A DNA stretch of 64,000 bases from Olleya sediminilitoris (GTDB lineage Bacteria; Bacteroidota; Bacteroidia; Flavobacteriales; Flavobacteriaceae): the NCBI RefSeq assembly GCF_016785945.1, contig NZ_JAEMEF010000004.1:62001-126000 (forward strand), written 5' to 3'. The notes beneath the pieces are model-generated. The model had not been told where the DNA came from, made no database searches, and was given only the letters and a program-made list of their open reading frames with translations. Below, piece by piece: positions 9,273-17,692 of this stretch. Position 1 is the stretch's first letter; each line of letters begins with the position of its first letter. A program made the position numbers and the translations under genes.

Positions 9273-9365
9273 GATATAATTATATTTGTTTTGTTAATAC
9301 ATGATAAGTATAAAGGTACAATAAAACGTTACAAATTTTAACAATAAAATTTTTTAAAAAATTAG

Positions 9366-9395
9366 TTGTAGGTTTGTAAAAATTACTTAAATTTG
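9366..9395 (+). promoter_or_regulatory. Bacteroidota-type promoter of rpmE2
   Basis: TTG (9366-9368), a 19-bp spacer and TAAATTTG (9388-9395) match the -33/-7 consensus of the Bacteroidota primary sigma factor. The -7 box ends 36 bases before the L31 start codon. Confidence 0.75.
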
Positions 9396-9431
9396 CACCT
9401 CGAATTTAGTTAAGATAAAAAGCATTTAGCG

Positions 9432-9683
9432 ATGAAAAAAGGTATACATCCAGAAAATTATAGAATGGTAGCATTTAAAGACATGTCAAATGACGACGTA
9501 TTTTTAACTAAGTCTACTGCAAACACTAACGAAACTATAGAAGTTGATGGTGTTGAGTATCCAGTAATAAAAATGGAAATTTCTAGAACGTCTCACCCGT
9601 TTTACACAGGTAAGTCTAAATTAATTGATACTGCTGGACGTATTGATAAGTTTAAAAACAAATACGCAAAATTTAAAAAATAA
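9432..9683 (+). CDS. rpmE2: 50S ribosomal protein L31 type B
   Basis: An 83-residue L31 beginning [19 protein letters not shown] and containing the family segment [20 protein letters not shown]. It has no cysteines, so it is the zinc-independent (C-minus) type B form rather than the CxxC zinc-ribbon form. It has its own promoter and a strong terminator and is monocistronic. In bacteria with both forms the C-minus paralogue is induced by zinc starvation; Flavobacteriaceae commonly carry this form, so it is probably constitutive here. Confidence 0.97.
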   Translation: MKKGIHPENYRMVAFKDMSNDDVFLTKSTANTNETIEVDGVEYPVIKMEISRTSHPFYTGKSKLIDTAGRIDKFKNKYAKFKK

Positions 9684-9704
9684 TTTTAGCGTCAACTATA
9701 TTTT

Positions 9705-9736
9705 AAAAGCCTTTCATTTTAATGAAAGGCTTTTTT
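9705..9736 (+). terminator. Intrinsic terminator of rpmE2
   Basis: Perfect 14-bp stem AAAAGCCTTTCATT/AATGAAAGGCTTTT with a two-base minimal loop and a U-tract. Confidence 0.9.
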
Positions 9737-9781
9737 GTTACCCTAAATTGAATTATTTTTGAATCAAAACTCACTTTTAGT

Positions 9782-10957
9782 ATGAATTATATTCTTTTTG
9801 ACGGACCAGTTCGTAATCAGCTTTTACCATTTACATATACAAGACCAGTAGCAGATGTTAGGGTTGGTATTTTGACTATTAGAGAAAAATGGGAATTGTA
9901 CTTAGGTAACACAACGACTACAATTACTGAAGACTATCTATCAGAAAAATTTCCTATGGTTGAGTTGGAGGCTAATGTAATGCTAAATGCTGCATATTTA
10001 CCAAATTTAGATTTAGTAGAAATTATTAAAGGTTTAACCGAAAATCAGGCTATTTTTAAAGATGAAGATGTTATTGCTTTTTATACAACAGATACACAAG
10101 AAGCAGTAGATTTTGATACTTATGAAGCTATAGAATTTGATAAAGATATTTTAAAAATAGAGCATACTTGGGATATTTTTTCAAAAAATGGTGAAGCTAT
10201 ACAGCAAGATTTTGAGTTGTTAACAAAAGACAATACTTCACAGCCTATTCCAAAAAGTAATAATGTGATTTCTCCAGAACATATTTTTATTGAAGAAGGT
10301 GCTAAAGTTGAATTTGCTACGCTTAACGCTAGTACAGGTCCAATATATATTGGTAAAAATGCCGAAATAATGGAAGGAACTTTAATTAGAGGTCCTCTTG
10401 CATTGTGTGATCATGCAACATTAAAGCTAGGAGCTAAAATTTATGGACCAACAACTGTTGGACCACACAGTAAAGTAGGAGGAGAGGTCAATAATTCTGT
10501 ATTGTTTGGGTATTCAAATAAAGGACATGATGGCTTTTTAGGAAACTCAGTGTTAGGTGAATGGTGCAATTTAGGTGCAGATACTAATAATTCTAATCTA
10601 AAAAATAACTACGTACAGGTTAAACTGTGGGATTATGAAACTGAACGTTTTGCAAAAACAGGTTTACAGTTTTGTGGTTTAATGATGGGAGACCATAGTA
10701 AATCTGGTATAAATACAATGTTTAATACAGGAACTGTGGTTGGAGTTAATTCTAATGTTTTTGGAAGTGGTTTTCCTAGAAACTTTATACCAAGTTATAG
10801 TTGGGGAGGAGCTTCAGGTTTTACAACGTATCTGACTTCTAAAGCTTTTGAGGTAGCAAAGGTAGTTATGGAAAGAAGAGGTATAGATTTTACAGCTCAA
10901 GACGAGGCTATTTTAACACATGTTTTTGAAGAGACTAAAAAGTTTAGAAAAGACTAA
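9782..10957 (+). CDS. GlmU-like nucleotidyltransferase/left-handed beta-helix protein
   Basis: A 391-residue protein with a degenerate N-terminal sugar-nucleotidyltransferase region starting MNYILFDGPVRNQLLPFTYT and a C-terminal hexapeptide-repeat helix (residues about 170-340: GAKVEFATLNASTGPIYIGK, then GTLIRGPLALCDHATLKLG). The N-terminal part lacks the canonical LxxGxGTRMxS nucleotide loop of GlmU, so it is the Bacteroidota 'GlmU-like' family rather than bifunctional GlmU. It probably binds or modifies a sugar nucleotide in envelope synthesis. A TATTTTTG box (9754-9761) upstream is a possible -7 element. It lies alone between a terminator and a different gene family. Confidence 0.8.
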   Translation: MNYILFDGPVRNQLLPFTYTRPVADVRVGILTIREKWELYLGNTTTTITEDYLSEKFPMVELEANVMLNAAYLPNLDLVEIIKGLTENQAIFKDEDVIAFYTTDTQEAVDFDTYEAIEFDKDILKIEHTWDIFSKNGEAIQQDFELLTKDNTSQPIPKSNNVISPEHIFIEEGAKVEFATLNASTGPIYIGKNAEIMEGTLIRGPLALCDHATLKLGAKIYGPTTVGPHSKVGGEVNNSVLFGYSNKGHDGFLGNSVLGEWCNLGADTNNSNLKNNYVQVKLWDYETERFAKTGLQFCGLMMGDHSKSGINTMFNTGTVVGVNSNVFGSGFPRNFIPSYSWGGASGFTTYLTSKAFEVAKVVMERRGIDFTAQDEAILTHVFEETKKFRKD

Positions 10958-11068
10958 CCGTTAATTTAACTGATTCTCTTGCTATTAAACGGTTAATCAT
11001 CGAAATTGTAAGGTTTTATGGGTTAATTTTGATTTAAATTTTTATATTGTTTTGTTTTAAAAATCAAT

Positions 11069-11794
11069 ATGAATTTTATTTTTAAAAATACTTTAAGATT
11101 TTCAATCTTATATCTAAGCTTGTACTTATTGGACTCATTTTTTAAAAATAGTTACGATTTATATTCGTATAGATATTTTTCTAAAATTGCTTTAGGTGTT
11201 AGTTTGTTATTATTTTATGTTTTAAATAATAAACAAAAGGACAACACTAAAAAACGATTAGTTATTTATGCATTGTCATTATTTTTAATAGGAGATTTTT
11301 TCTTTATTACCGGTAATTCTGGTAAAATGACTCATTTTGTAATTGCTGCATTCTTGTTTATTGCAGGAAAAATATGCTACTCTGTAAGGTTTTTAAATAA
11401 TGAAGATTTTAAAATTTCTAAGTTAATTCCGTTTTTAGTCTTTTGTTTTGCTTACATGACTTTAATTACGTCCATAGTTTATAATAATTTAGATCATTAT
11501 TTTTTTCCTTTTTTAATCTACTTATTTGTGGTAATGTTATTAATGCAGTTTGCTTTTTTAAGAAAAAACGAAGTTAATACAAGTAGCTTTTGGTTAGTAA
11601 TGTTAGGTGTGTTTTTATCAATGATTGCAGATAGCATTAATATCTTGAAAACCTTTTATAACCCACTGATAGCCTATAATAAAATAACTGTAATGTTATT
11701 TTATTGTTTGTCACAGTATTTAATTATTGTTGGGGTTTTAAAAGAAAAAACAACTATTGATTATACAGAAAACGTATTAAAAACTAATCTGTAA
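11069..11794 (+). CDS. YhhN-like membrane protein, copy 1
   Basis: A 241-residue protein with about eight transmembrane helices and few long loops. The GDFFFITG motif in helix three and the overall helix spacing resemble the YhhN (TMEM86, lysoplasmalogenase) family. It is followed two bases later by a clear paralogue with shared landmarks (YRYFSK, IGDFFFI, IAGKICYSVRF, LSQYLIIVG). The enzyme activity, cleavage of the vinyl ether of lysoplasmalogen, is established only for some family members; here the assignment is by topology and motif, not by a confirmed active site. Confidence 0.6.
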   Translation: MNFIFKNTLRFSILYLSLYLLDSFFKNSYDLYSYRYFSKIALGVSLLLFYVLNNKQKDNTKKRLVIYALSLFLIGDFFFITGNSGKMTHFVIAAFLFIAGKICYSVRFLNNEDFKISKLIPFLVFCFAYMTLITSIVYNNLDHYFFPFLIYLFVVMLLMQFAFLRKNEVNTSSFWLVMLGVFLSMIADSINILKTFYNPLIAYNKITVMLFYCLSQYLIIVGVLKEKTTIDYTENVLKTNL

Positions 11795-11796
11795 TT

Positions 11797-12492
11797 ATGG
11801 AAAAGTTAATACGATACTATACACCTCTATTTATTTGCTTACTTGTAATAGATATTTATACTAAAATCTATTTACCTTCAATGCCTTACAGGTATTATAG
11901 TAAGGTTTTAGTAATGGGTAGCTTATTGGTTTTTACAGCTTACGCTATTTATAAAAAAAAGGTTTATGTAGAAAAATATATTTTTTATGGTTTAATTTTA
12001 TTTTTTATAGGAGATATATTAATAATTGACCATTTAAATAAAATTAAATTTATAATAAGTATAGGTTTATTTGTAATAGGTAAAATATTATACATTGTTA
12101 AGTTTTCTCATAAAGAGGATTTTAGTAATAAACGATTAGTGCCATTTTTTGTAATTTGTTTTTTACTAGTAGCTATATTATACAGTCTTATTTTTACTAA
12201 TTTAAAAGATTATTTTTTACCAATAACATTGTATTTTTTTATATCATTGGTCATGACTCTATTTGCTTACATTAGAAAAGGTGTTGTTAATAATAAAAGC
12301 TATTATACTGTTTTGTTAGGTGTAGGTTTGTTTGTGCTATCTGAAGCTACAATGGTTATTAAAATGTTTTATGGAGATGTAATGTTTCAGGACTTTTTGG
12401 TCATGTTTGGATATGCAATGGGGCAATACCTTATTATTTTAGGATTAATTCTAAATAGAAAGGCACATGATAATAAAAGTGTATTAGTCTAA
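11797..12492 (+). CDS. YhhN-like membrane protein, copy 2
   Basis: A 231-residue multi-pass protein starting MEKLIRYYTPLFICLL, paralogous to the preceding gene: YRYYSK, IGDILII, VIGKILYIVKF, KEDFSNKRLVPFF and MGQYLIILG align with that gene's corresponding segments. The ATG is two bases after the previous stop, so the pair is an operon produced by tandem duplication. Function as for copy 1; a heteromeric or two-substrate role is possible. Its 3' end converges on the peptide-binding lipoprotein gene with an 8-base gap and no strong hairpin. Confidence 0.6.
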   Translation: MEKLIRYYTPLFICLLVIDIYTKIYLPSMPYRYYSKVLVMGSLLVFTAYAIYKKKVYVEKYIFYGLILFFIGDILIIDHLNKIKFIISIGLFVIGKILYIVKFSHKEDFSNKRLVPFFVICFLLVAILYSLIFTNLKDYFLPITLYFFISLVMTLFAYIRKGVVNNKSYYTVLLGVGLFVLSEATMVIKMFYGDVMFQDFLVMFGYAMGQYLIILGLILNRKAHDNKSVLV

Positions 12493-12499
12493 AATAATA

Positions 12500-14122
12500 T
12501 TATTGTTTTTCTTTTTTAACGTGTTTAATTTCTAATAAATTAATAGGATTGCTACTTAATCCAGATACATTTTTTTGAGTAAATCTAATCACTTCATCAT
12601 AATACAAAGGAACAATTGGCGAGTTGCTTAATACCAAGCTATCCATAGTTTTGTAAGATTCTGTTCTCTTTTTTATATCGTTTTCTAAAAACGAAGCTTT
12701 GTAAAGGCTATCAAATTTTGTATTGTAAAAATGTGTGTAATTAGGTCCGTTAGGAGCAAAGTTTTCAGAGTAAAATAATGACAAGTAATTTTGTGCATCA
12801 GGATAATCCGCAACCCAACTAGCTCTAAATAAATCTAATTTTCCATTAGCTTTACCTTCTTTAAGTGTGGAAGCAGGTATAACATCTACATTAACTGTTA
12901 GTCCAATTTTAGTTAATTCACGTTGTATGTATTCACAAAAATTAAGATAATTACTAGTTGTGGTTATTGTTATTTCAGGATTATTATTTCCAGTTTGGGT
13001 CTTGTAAGCTTCTATTAATTGTTTAGCCTTTTCTGGTTGATAAGTATAACCAATAGTACTGCTGTAACCAGGTAAACCTTTAGGAATAAAACCACCAGTA
13101 GCAGGTATACCTATCCCGTTTCTTAAATAGGTCATCATTTTTTGTTTATCAAAACCGTAATTAACCGCTTCTCTAATACGTTTAGATTGTATTTCTGTTA
13201 GGTTAGACTCCATGAAAAATGCTAAATATTCAGTGTTTAAATAAGGGCCTCTAATTAAGTCAATAGTGTTGGCGTATTTATCACTTAAGGCTCCTTTTGT
13301 AGTTAAAATGTCATCTTGATACGAAGCATCTAAACTATTTAAAAAGTCCAAGTTACCTTGTATAAACTGCATATATTCACTTTGTTTATCAGGTAAAAAC
13401 GTAATAGCTACTGCTTCAAGATAAGGTAATGTTTCGCCTTTAGCGTCAGTTTCAAAATATTGATTGTTTTTTCTGAATACTAATTTGACGTTTTCTTCCC
13501 AACGTTTAAATTTAAAAGGACCAGTTCCAATTGGATTGGCTCTAAAATCTGTACCATAATGTCCTGTGATTTCTTTAGGGACAACACTACAATATTTCAT
13601 GGTTAATAATCCTAAAAAAGCAGGAAAGGGTTGTTTTAATGTAATATCAAAAACACTATCATTAACAGCTTCAAAATGTTTTATTTTATTAAAAATCCAA
13701 CGTCCTGAAGACGCTATTTTAGGATCCAATATTCGATTAAAACTGTATTCAAAATCATAAGCAGTTACAATTCTGGTGGAATCTTTTTTAAATAATTTGT
13801 GTTTATGAAAATACACGTCATCACGTAAAACAAAACGGTACTGTAAAGCATTTTCAGATACAGTCCAACGTTTAGCTATACTAGGTTTAACCAATAAGCT
13901 ATCATCCATTTGGACTAAACCATTAAATAATTGGTTAACAGCCCAAATATCTGCATTGTCTTTAGCAAAAGCAGGATCTAAAGAGCCAATGTTTTTGTGT
14001 TCATTATATCTAAAAACTAAATGGTCTTTGTTGTTTTTATCTTGATTTGTACAAGATAATATACTGCTAATAAAGGCAAGTAAAATAAGATAATTAGTAG
14101 TGTTGCGTTTTAAAACAGTCAT
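12500..14122 (-). CDS. Peptide/oligopeptide ABC-type substrate-binding lipoprotein
   Basis: A 540-residue protein of the SBP_bac_5 (DppA/OppA) family, with a lipoprotein signal ending SILSCTNQ (Cys24). Family landmarks include GSLDPAFAKDNADIWAVNQL near the N-terminus, YDFEYSFNRILDP, the segment NPIGTGPFKFKRW and, late in the protein, LFRASWVADYPDAQNYLSLF. It would bind a peptide or similar ligand in the periplasm. No permease or ATPase genes are adjacent, so it is an orphan in this window. Confidence 0.88.
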   Translation of the reverse strand: MTVLKRNTTNYLILLAFISSILSCTNQDKNNKDHLVFRYNEHKNIGSLDPAFAKDNADIWAVNQLFNGLVQMDDSLLVKPSIAKRWTVSENALQYRFVLRDDVYFHKHKLFKKDSTRIVTAYDFEYSFNRILDPKIASSGRWIFNKIKHFEAVNDSVFDITLKQPFPAFLGLLTMKYCSVVPKEITGHYGTDFRANPIGTGPFKFKRWEENVKLVFRKNNQYFETDAKGETLPYLEAVAITFLPDKQSEYMQFIQGNLDFLNSLDASYQDDILTTKGALSDKYANTIDLIRGPYLNTEYLAFFMESNLTEIQSKRIREAVNYGFDKQKMMTYLRNGIGIPATGGFIPKGLPGYSSTIGYTYQPEKAKQLIEAYKTQTGNNNPEITITTTSNYLNFCEYIQRELTKIGLTVNVDVIPASTLKEGKANGKLDLFRASWVADYPDAQNYLSLFYSENFAPNGPNYTHFYNTKFDSLYKASFLENDIKKRTESYKTMDSLVLSNSPIVPLYYDEVIRFTQKNVSGLSSNPINLLEIKHVKKEKQ

Positions 14123-14178
14123 TAATAGTAATCAATATATAAGCGTCTAAACACCTTTTAAGGCTTAAAAAAAATACG

Positions 14179-14186
14179 TAATTTTG
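14179..14186 (+). promoter_or_regulatory. Possible -7 promoter element of mtaB
   Basis: TAATTTTG fits TAnnTTTG and lies 69 bases before the mtaB start. I see no good TTG or TTTG at the expected distance upstream, so this is a partial match. Confidence 0.4.
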
Positions 14187-14255
14187 CAATCACAAATTTG
14201 TAATTACACTAGGTAAATATAAACAATCTTACTTAGCATTAAAGACTATTTTAAA

Positions 14256-15587
14256 TTGAATACTAAAAAGAAAGTTGGCTTCTATACTTTAGGCTGTAAA
14301 CTTAATTTTTCTGAAACATCAACCATTGCCAGATCTTTTAAAGACGAAGGTTTTGATCGTGTGGATTTTAATGATCCAGCAGATATCTACGTTATAAACA
14401 CTTGTTCTGTTACAGAAAATGCAGACAAACGTTTTAAGACTATCGTTAAGCAAGCTCAAAAATCTAATCCAGACGCTTTTGTGGTTGCTGTTGGATGTTA
14501 TGCACAGTTAAAACCTCAAGAGTTAGCAGATGTAAATGGTGTAGATTTAGTCCTTGGTGCTACCGAAAAATTTAAAATAACAGACTACCTTAACGACTTG
14601 TCCAAAAACGATTTAGGTGAAGTCCACTCATGTGAAATAGAAGATGCAGATTTTTACGTCGGAAGTTACTCCATTGGTGATCGTACTAGAGCTTTTTTAA
14701 AAGTCCAAGATGGTTGTGATTATAAATGTACTTACTGTACAATCCCTTTAGCTAGAGGGATTTCAAGAAGTGATACATTAGATAATGTATTAAAAAATGC
14801 CAGAGAAATATCTAAGCAAAACATAAAAGAAATAGTATTAACAGGAGTTAATATTGGTGATTATGGTAAAGGTGAATTTGGTAATAAAAAGCATGAGCAC
14901 ACGTTTTATGAGTTAGTACAAGCCTTAGATGAAGTAGAAGGTATAGAGCGTTTAAGAATATCTTCAATCGAACCTAATTTACTTAAAAATGAAACCATAG
15001 ATTTTGTGTCTAAAAGTGAAACATTTGTGCCTCATTTTCATATTCCCTTACAAAGCGGAAGCAACGACATTTTAAAGGCAATGCGTCGTCGTTACATGCG
15101 TGAATTATATGTAGATAGGGTAGAGAAAATTAAACAAGTTATGCCTCACGCTTGTATTGGTGTGGATGTTATAGTTGGTTTTCCTGGTGAAACCGAAGAT
15201 CATTTTCTAGAAACCTATAATTTTTTAAGCCAACTTGATATTAGTTATTTGCATGTTTTTACTTATTCTGAAAGAGCTAATACTGTCGCAGCAAGTTTAG
15301 ATCAAGTTGTACCTAAAAACATACGCACTAAACGCAGTAAAATGTTACGTGGTTTAAGCGCAAAAAAACGTCGTGCATTTTACGAAAGTCAAATTGGTGC
15401 CACCAGAAAAGTGTTATTTGAGTCTGAAAATAAAGCAGGTTATATCCATGGGTTTACAGACAATTATGTAAAAGTTAAAACACCATGGAATCCAGAGTTT
15501 GTTAATACCTTACATAATATAGAATTAACTAAAATTGATGACGACGGTTTAGTAAGATTTGATTTTATTAATCAGCAATCAGCATAA
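14256..15587 (+). CDS. mtaB: tRNA t6A37 C2-methylthiotransferase MtaB
   Basis: A 443-residue radical SAM methylthiotransferase. The N-terminal MTTase domain starts VGFYTLGCKLNFSE with Cys14, Cys50 (NTCSVTENADKRF) and Cys81 (GCYAQ) for the auxiliary cluster. The radical SAM motif is CDYKCTYC (Cys154, Cys158, Cys161), and a C-terminal TRAM domain follows. It adds the 2-methylthio group to t6A37 in tRNAs reading ANN codons. The start is TTG: the frame is open back to a stop at 14220 but has no ATG, and TTG puts the first residue at the usual place for the family. Confidence 0.93.
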   Translation: MNTKKKVGFYTLGCKLNFSETSTIARSFKDEGFDRVDFNDPADIYVINTCSVTENADKRFKTIVKQAQKSNPDAFVVAVGCYAQLKPQELADVNGVDLVLGATEKFKITDYLNDLSKNDLGEVHSCEIEDADFYVGSYSIGDRTRAFLKVQDGCDYKCTYCTIPLARGISRSDTLDNVLKNAREISKQNIKEIVLTGVNIGDYGKGEFGNKKHEHTFYELVQALDEVEGIERLRISSIEPNLLKNETIDFVSKSETFVPHFHIPLQSGSNDILKAMRRRYMRELYVDRVEKIKQVMPHACIGVDVIVGFPGETEDHFLETYNFLSQLDISYLHVFTYSERANTVAASLDQVVPKNIRTKRSKMLRGLSAKKRRAFYESQIGATRKVLFESENKAGYIHGFTDNYVKVKTPWNPEFVNTLHNIELTKIDDDGLVRFDFINQQSA

Positions 15588-15620
15588 AAAAAACCGAAGT
15601 AATTTTACTTCGGTTTTTTT
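15588..15620. terminator. Bidirectional intrinsic terminator between mtaB and the GNAT-like gene
   Basis: Perfect hairpin AAAAACCGAAGTAA-TT-TTACTTCGGTTTTT begins directly after the mtaB stop codon, with U-tracts on both strands. Confidence 0.92.
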
Positions 15621-15630
15621 ATTTCAATGT

Positions 15631-15927
15631 TTAGATTCTTAGACCAACAGGTAATAATTTTTTGTATCGTCTGTTTCGTCTAATAAATTTTGCGATTTCT
15701 GGACTTGTTGGCACAACACTTAAGTTGCGGTCTTCCATTGTGTCCAAAACAGTTTTTAAAAATTCTGAAATAAACTCTTCATTATTAAGTGGTTCAGGAA
15801 GTATTAATTTAGTTAAAAAAATCTTTCGTTCCTGTAAAGAGTATTCAATTTTAGCAAAATGATCGTCTATTTTCAGTTCAAATTGACGTAAAAACTCATT
15901 GTCAACTAACTCTGCTGCATCAATCAT
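15631..15927 (-). CDS. Degenerate YjdJ-type GNAT-fold protein
   Basis: A 98-residue protein with the size and layout of the small YjdJ/Gcn5-like N-acetyltransferase family. The C-terminal signature is clear: NLSVVPTSPEIAKFIRRNRRY parallels the family's VVPxCPFVAxYIRxHPEY. In place of the acetyl-CoA pyrophosphate loop (RGxGIAxxL), it has a PLNNEEFISEFL segment lacking the glycines. I infer a GNAT fold that may no longer bind acetyl-CoA in the usual way. It is transcribed alone and ends at the mtaB terminator. Confidence 0.6.
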   Translation of the reverse strand: MIDAAELVDNEFLRQFELKIDDHFAKIEYSLQERKIFLTKLILPEPLNNEEFISEFLKTVLDTMEDRNLSVVPTSPEIAKFIRRNRRYKKLLPVGLRI

Positions 15928-16049
15928 GTTTATAAAGTTTTATTAATTATTGGGAGAGTTTCAAAAATAGTACCAAACTATTTTATAAATTTACATTACA
16001 AATGTACAAAAAAACTATTAGCAATAGCCTTGCGTAATGTTAAAACCTT

Positions 16050-16709
16050 ATGAGTCAGCAAGTAATACCAGTCTATTTAATGCCAGGAATGGCAGCTAAT
16101 CCGACAATTTTCGAGCACATAAAATTACCCGAACATCAATATCAAATACATTGGTTAGAATGGAAAATTCCAGAAAATAACGAAAGCATTTCTTCCTATG
16201 CAAAACGTATTTGTCAAGATATAAAACATGACAATCCAGTCCTAATTGGTGTTTCTTTTGGAGGTATTTTGGTTCAAGAAATTAGTAAGCTAATTAATAC
16301 TAAAAAGGTAATTATTGTGTCAAGTGTAAAGACTAAGCATGAGTTACCAAAACGTATGAAACTACTTAAAGCAACCAAAGCTTACAAGATTTTACCAACT
16401 CAATTGCTAAGTAATATAGATTTATTAGCAAAATATGCTTTTGGGAATACTATTACTAAGCGTATTGAATTATACAAAAAGTACCTGTCTGTTAGTGATA
16501 AAAACTACCTTGATTGGGCTATAGAACAAGTTGTGTGTTGGGAACAAGAACAACCTATTGATGGTGTTGTGCATATCCATGGAGATAATGATTTGGTTTT
16601 TCCGTTTTCCAATCTTTCAGATTGCATTACAATCAAAGGAGGTACGCATATTATGATAATAAATAGGTACAGATGGTTTAATCAAAATTTACCAAAATTA
16701 ATTGCTTAA
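16050..16709 (+). CDS. Alpha/beta hydrolase
   Basis: A 219-residue hydrolase without a signal peptide. The nucleophile elbow is GVSFGG (G-x-S-x-G), the probable acid lies in HIHGDNDLVFP and the probable histidine in GGTHIMI, giving a complete Ser-Asp-His set in the correct order. The oxyanion-region sequence LMPGMAANP near the N-terminus is typical. The substrate is unknown. It lies 53 bases upstream of a lytic transglycosylase gene on the same strand, but no functional link is evident. Confidence 0.82.
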   Translation: MSQQVIPVYLMPGMAANPTIFEHIKLPEHQYQIHWLEWKIPENNESISSYAKRICQDIKHDNPVLIGVSFGGILVQEISKLINTKKVIIVSSVKTKHELPKRMKLLKATKAYKILPTQLLSNIDLLAKYAFGNTITKRIELYKKYLSVSDKNYLDWAIEQVVCWEQEQPIDGVVHIHGDNDLVFPFSNLSDCITIKGGTHIMIINRYRWFNQNLPKLIA

Positions 16710-16762
16710 ACATTAAGTAAATCACATAAAATATTTTATATTTAAAAGAAAAAGATAAGACG

Positions 16763-17692
16763 ATGAAGATAGTACAAAAAAGCCTAGCAGTAGTAGGTTT
16801 GGCAGCATTAGGCATGTTATTTATTAACGCCTATCAAGATGCTCCAACAGACGAAAATTTTCAAAAACAAATTATAAACGATTATAATGTTTACGCTATA
16901 CAGATGCCAACGTATTTAGAATTTGCAGGAGAGGAAGTTCCTTTGTCAAATCCAGATATTTATGAGCGTATGGATAAAGAGCTTTTAGTAAACACTTATT
17001 GGCAATCTAATGGATTGTTAATGTTTAAACGAGCTAAAAAGTATTTTCCTATTATAGAACCTATTTTAGCAAAACATGGTATTCCTGATGATTTTAAATA
17101 TTTAGCAGTAATAGAAAGTGGTTTGACTGACGCACGTTCTCCAGCAGGAGCAAGTGGATTTTGGCAAATCATGAAAGCTACTGGACGTGAGCATGGATTA
17201 GAAGTTAATGATAATGTAGATGAGCGTTACCATTTAGAAAAAGCAACAGAAGTAGCATGTGATTATTTAATAAAAGCTAAAAGAAGTTTAGGGTCTTGGA
17301 CTTCTGCAGCAGCAGCATATAATGCAGGAAATTACGGGATCTCAAAACGATTAAAAGCACAAGATGTAACAAGTTATTACGATCTACTTTTAGGAGAAGA
17401 AACTGGTCGTTATGTGTTTAGAATTATAGCTTTAAAAGAAATCTTATCAAACCCAGATAAATATGGATTTAATTTTAGAGATAAAGATTTATATACTACT
17501 GTGCCAACTTATCAGGTAGCTGTAGATACAGCAGTTACGGATTTTGCAGATTTTGCAAAACAGTTTGGTATAAACTATAAAATTTTAAAATTGCATAACC
17601 CTTGGTTGAGAGAGCCTCAATTAAATAACAAATCTAGAAAGCAATATTATATTGACATTCCTAGAGAAGGATATTATCAAACAAACCCATAA
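16763..17692 (+). CDS. MltD-like lytic murein transglycosylase
   Basis: A 309-residue exported protein with an N-terminal membrane helix (VVGLAALGMLFINAY). The transglycosylase domain is marked by LAVIESGLTDARSPAGASGF, in which Glu118 is the catalytic acid, followed by WQIMKATGREHGL and AAAYNAGNYGI. It cleaves the glycan strand of peptidoglycan, leaving 1,6-anhydroMurNAc. The C-terminal region (VAVDTAVTDFADFAKQFGIN) resembles a single weakly conserved LysM-like segment. Its TAA is directly followed by the ATG of the cardiolipin synthase gene, so the two form an operon. Confidence 0.9.
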   Translation: MKIVQKSLAVVGLAALGMLFINAYQDAPTDENFQKQIINDYNVYAIQMPTYLEFAGEEVPLSNPDIYERMDKELLVNTYWQSNGLLMFKRAKKYFPIIEPILAKHGIPDDFKYLAVIESGLTDARSPAGASGFWQIMKATGREHGLEVNDNVDERYHLEKATEVACDYLIKAKRSLGSWTSAAAAYNAGNYGISKRLKAQDVTSYYDLLLGEETGRYVFRIIALKEILSNPDKYGFNFRDKDLYTTVPTYQVAVDTAVTDFADFAKQFGINYKILKLHNPWLREPQLNNKSRKQYYIDIPREGYYQTNP

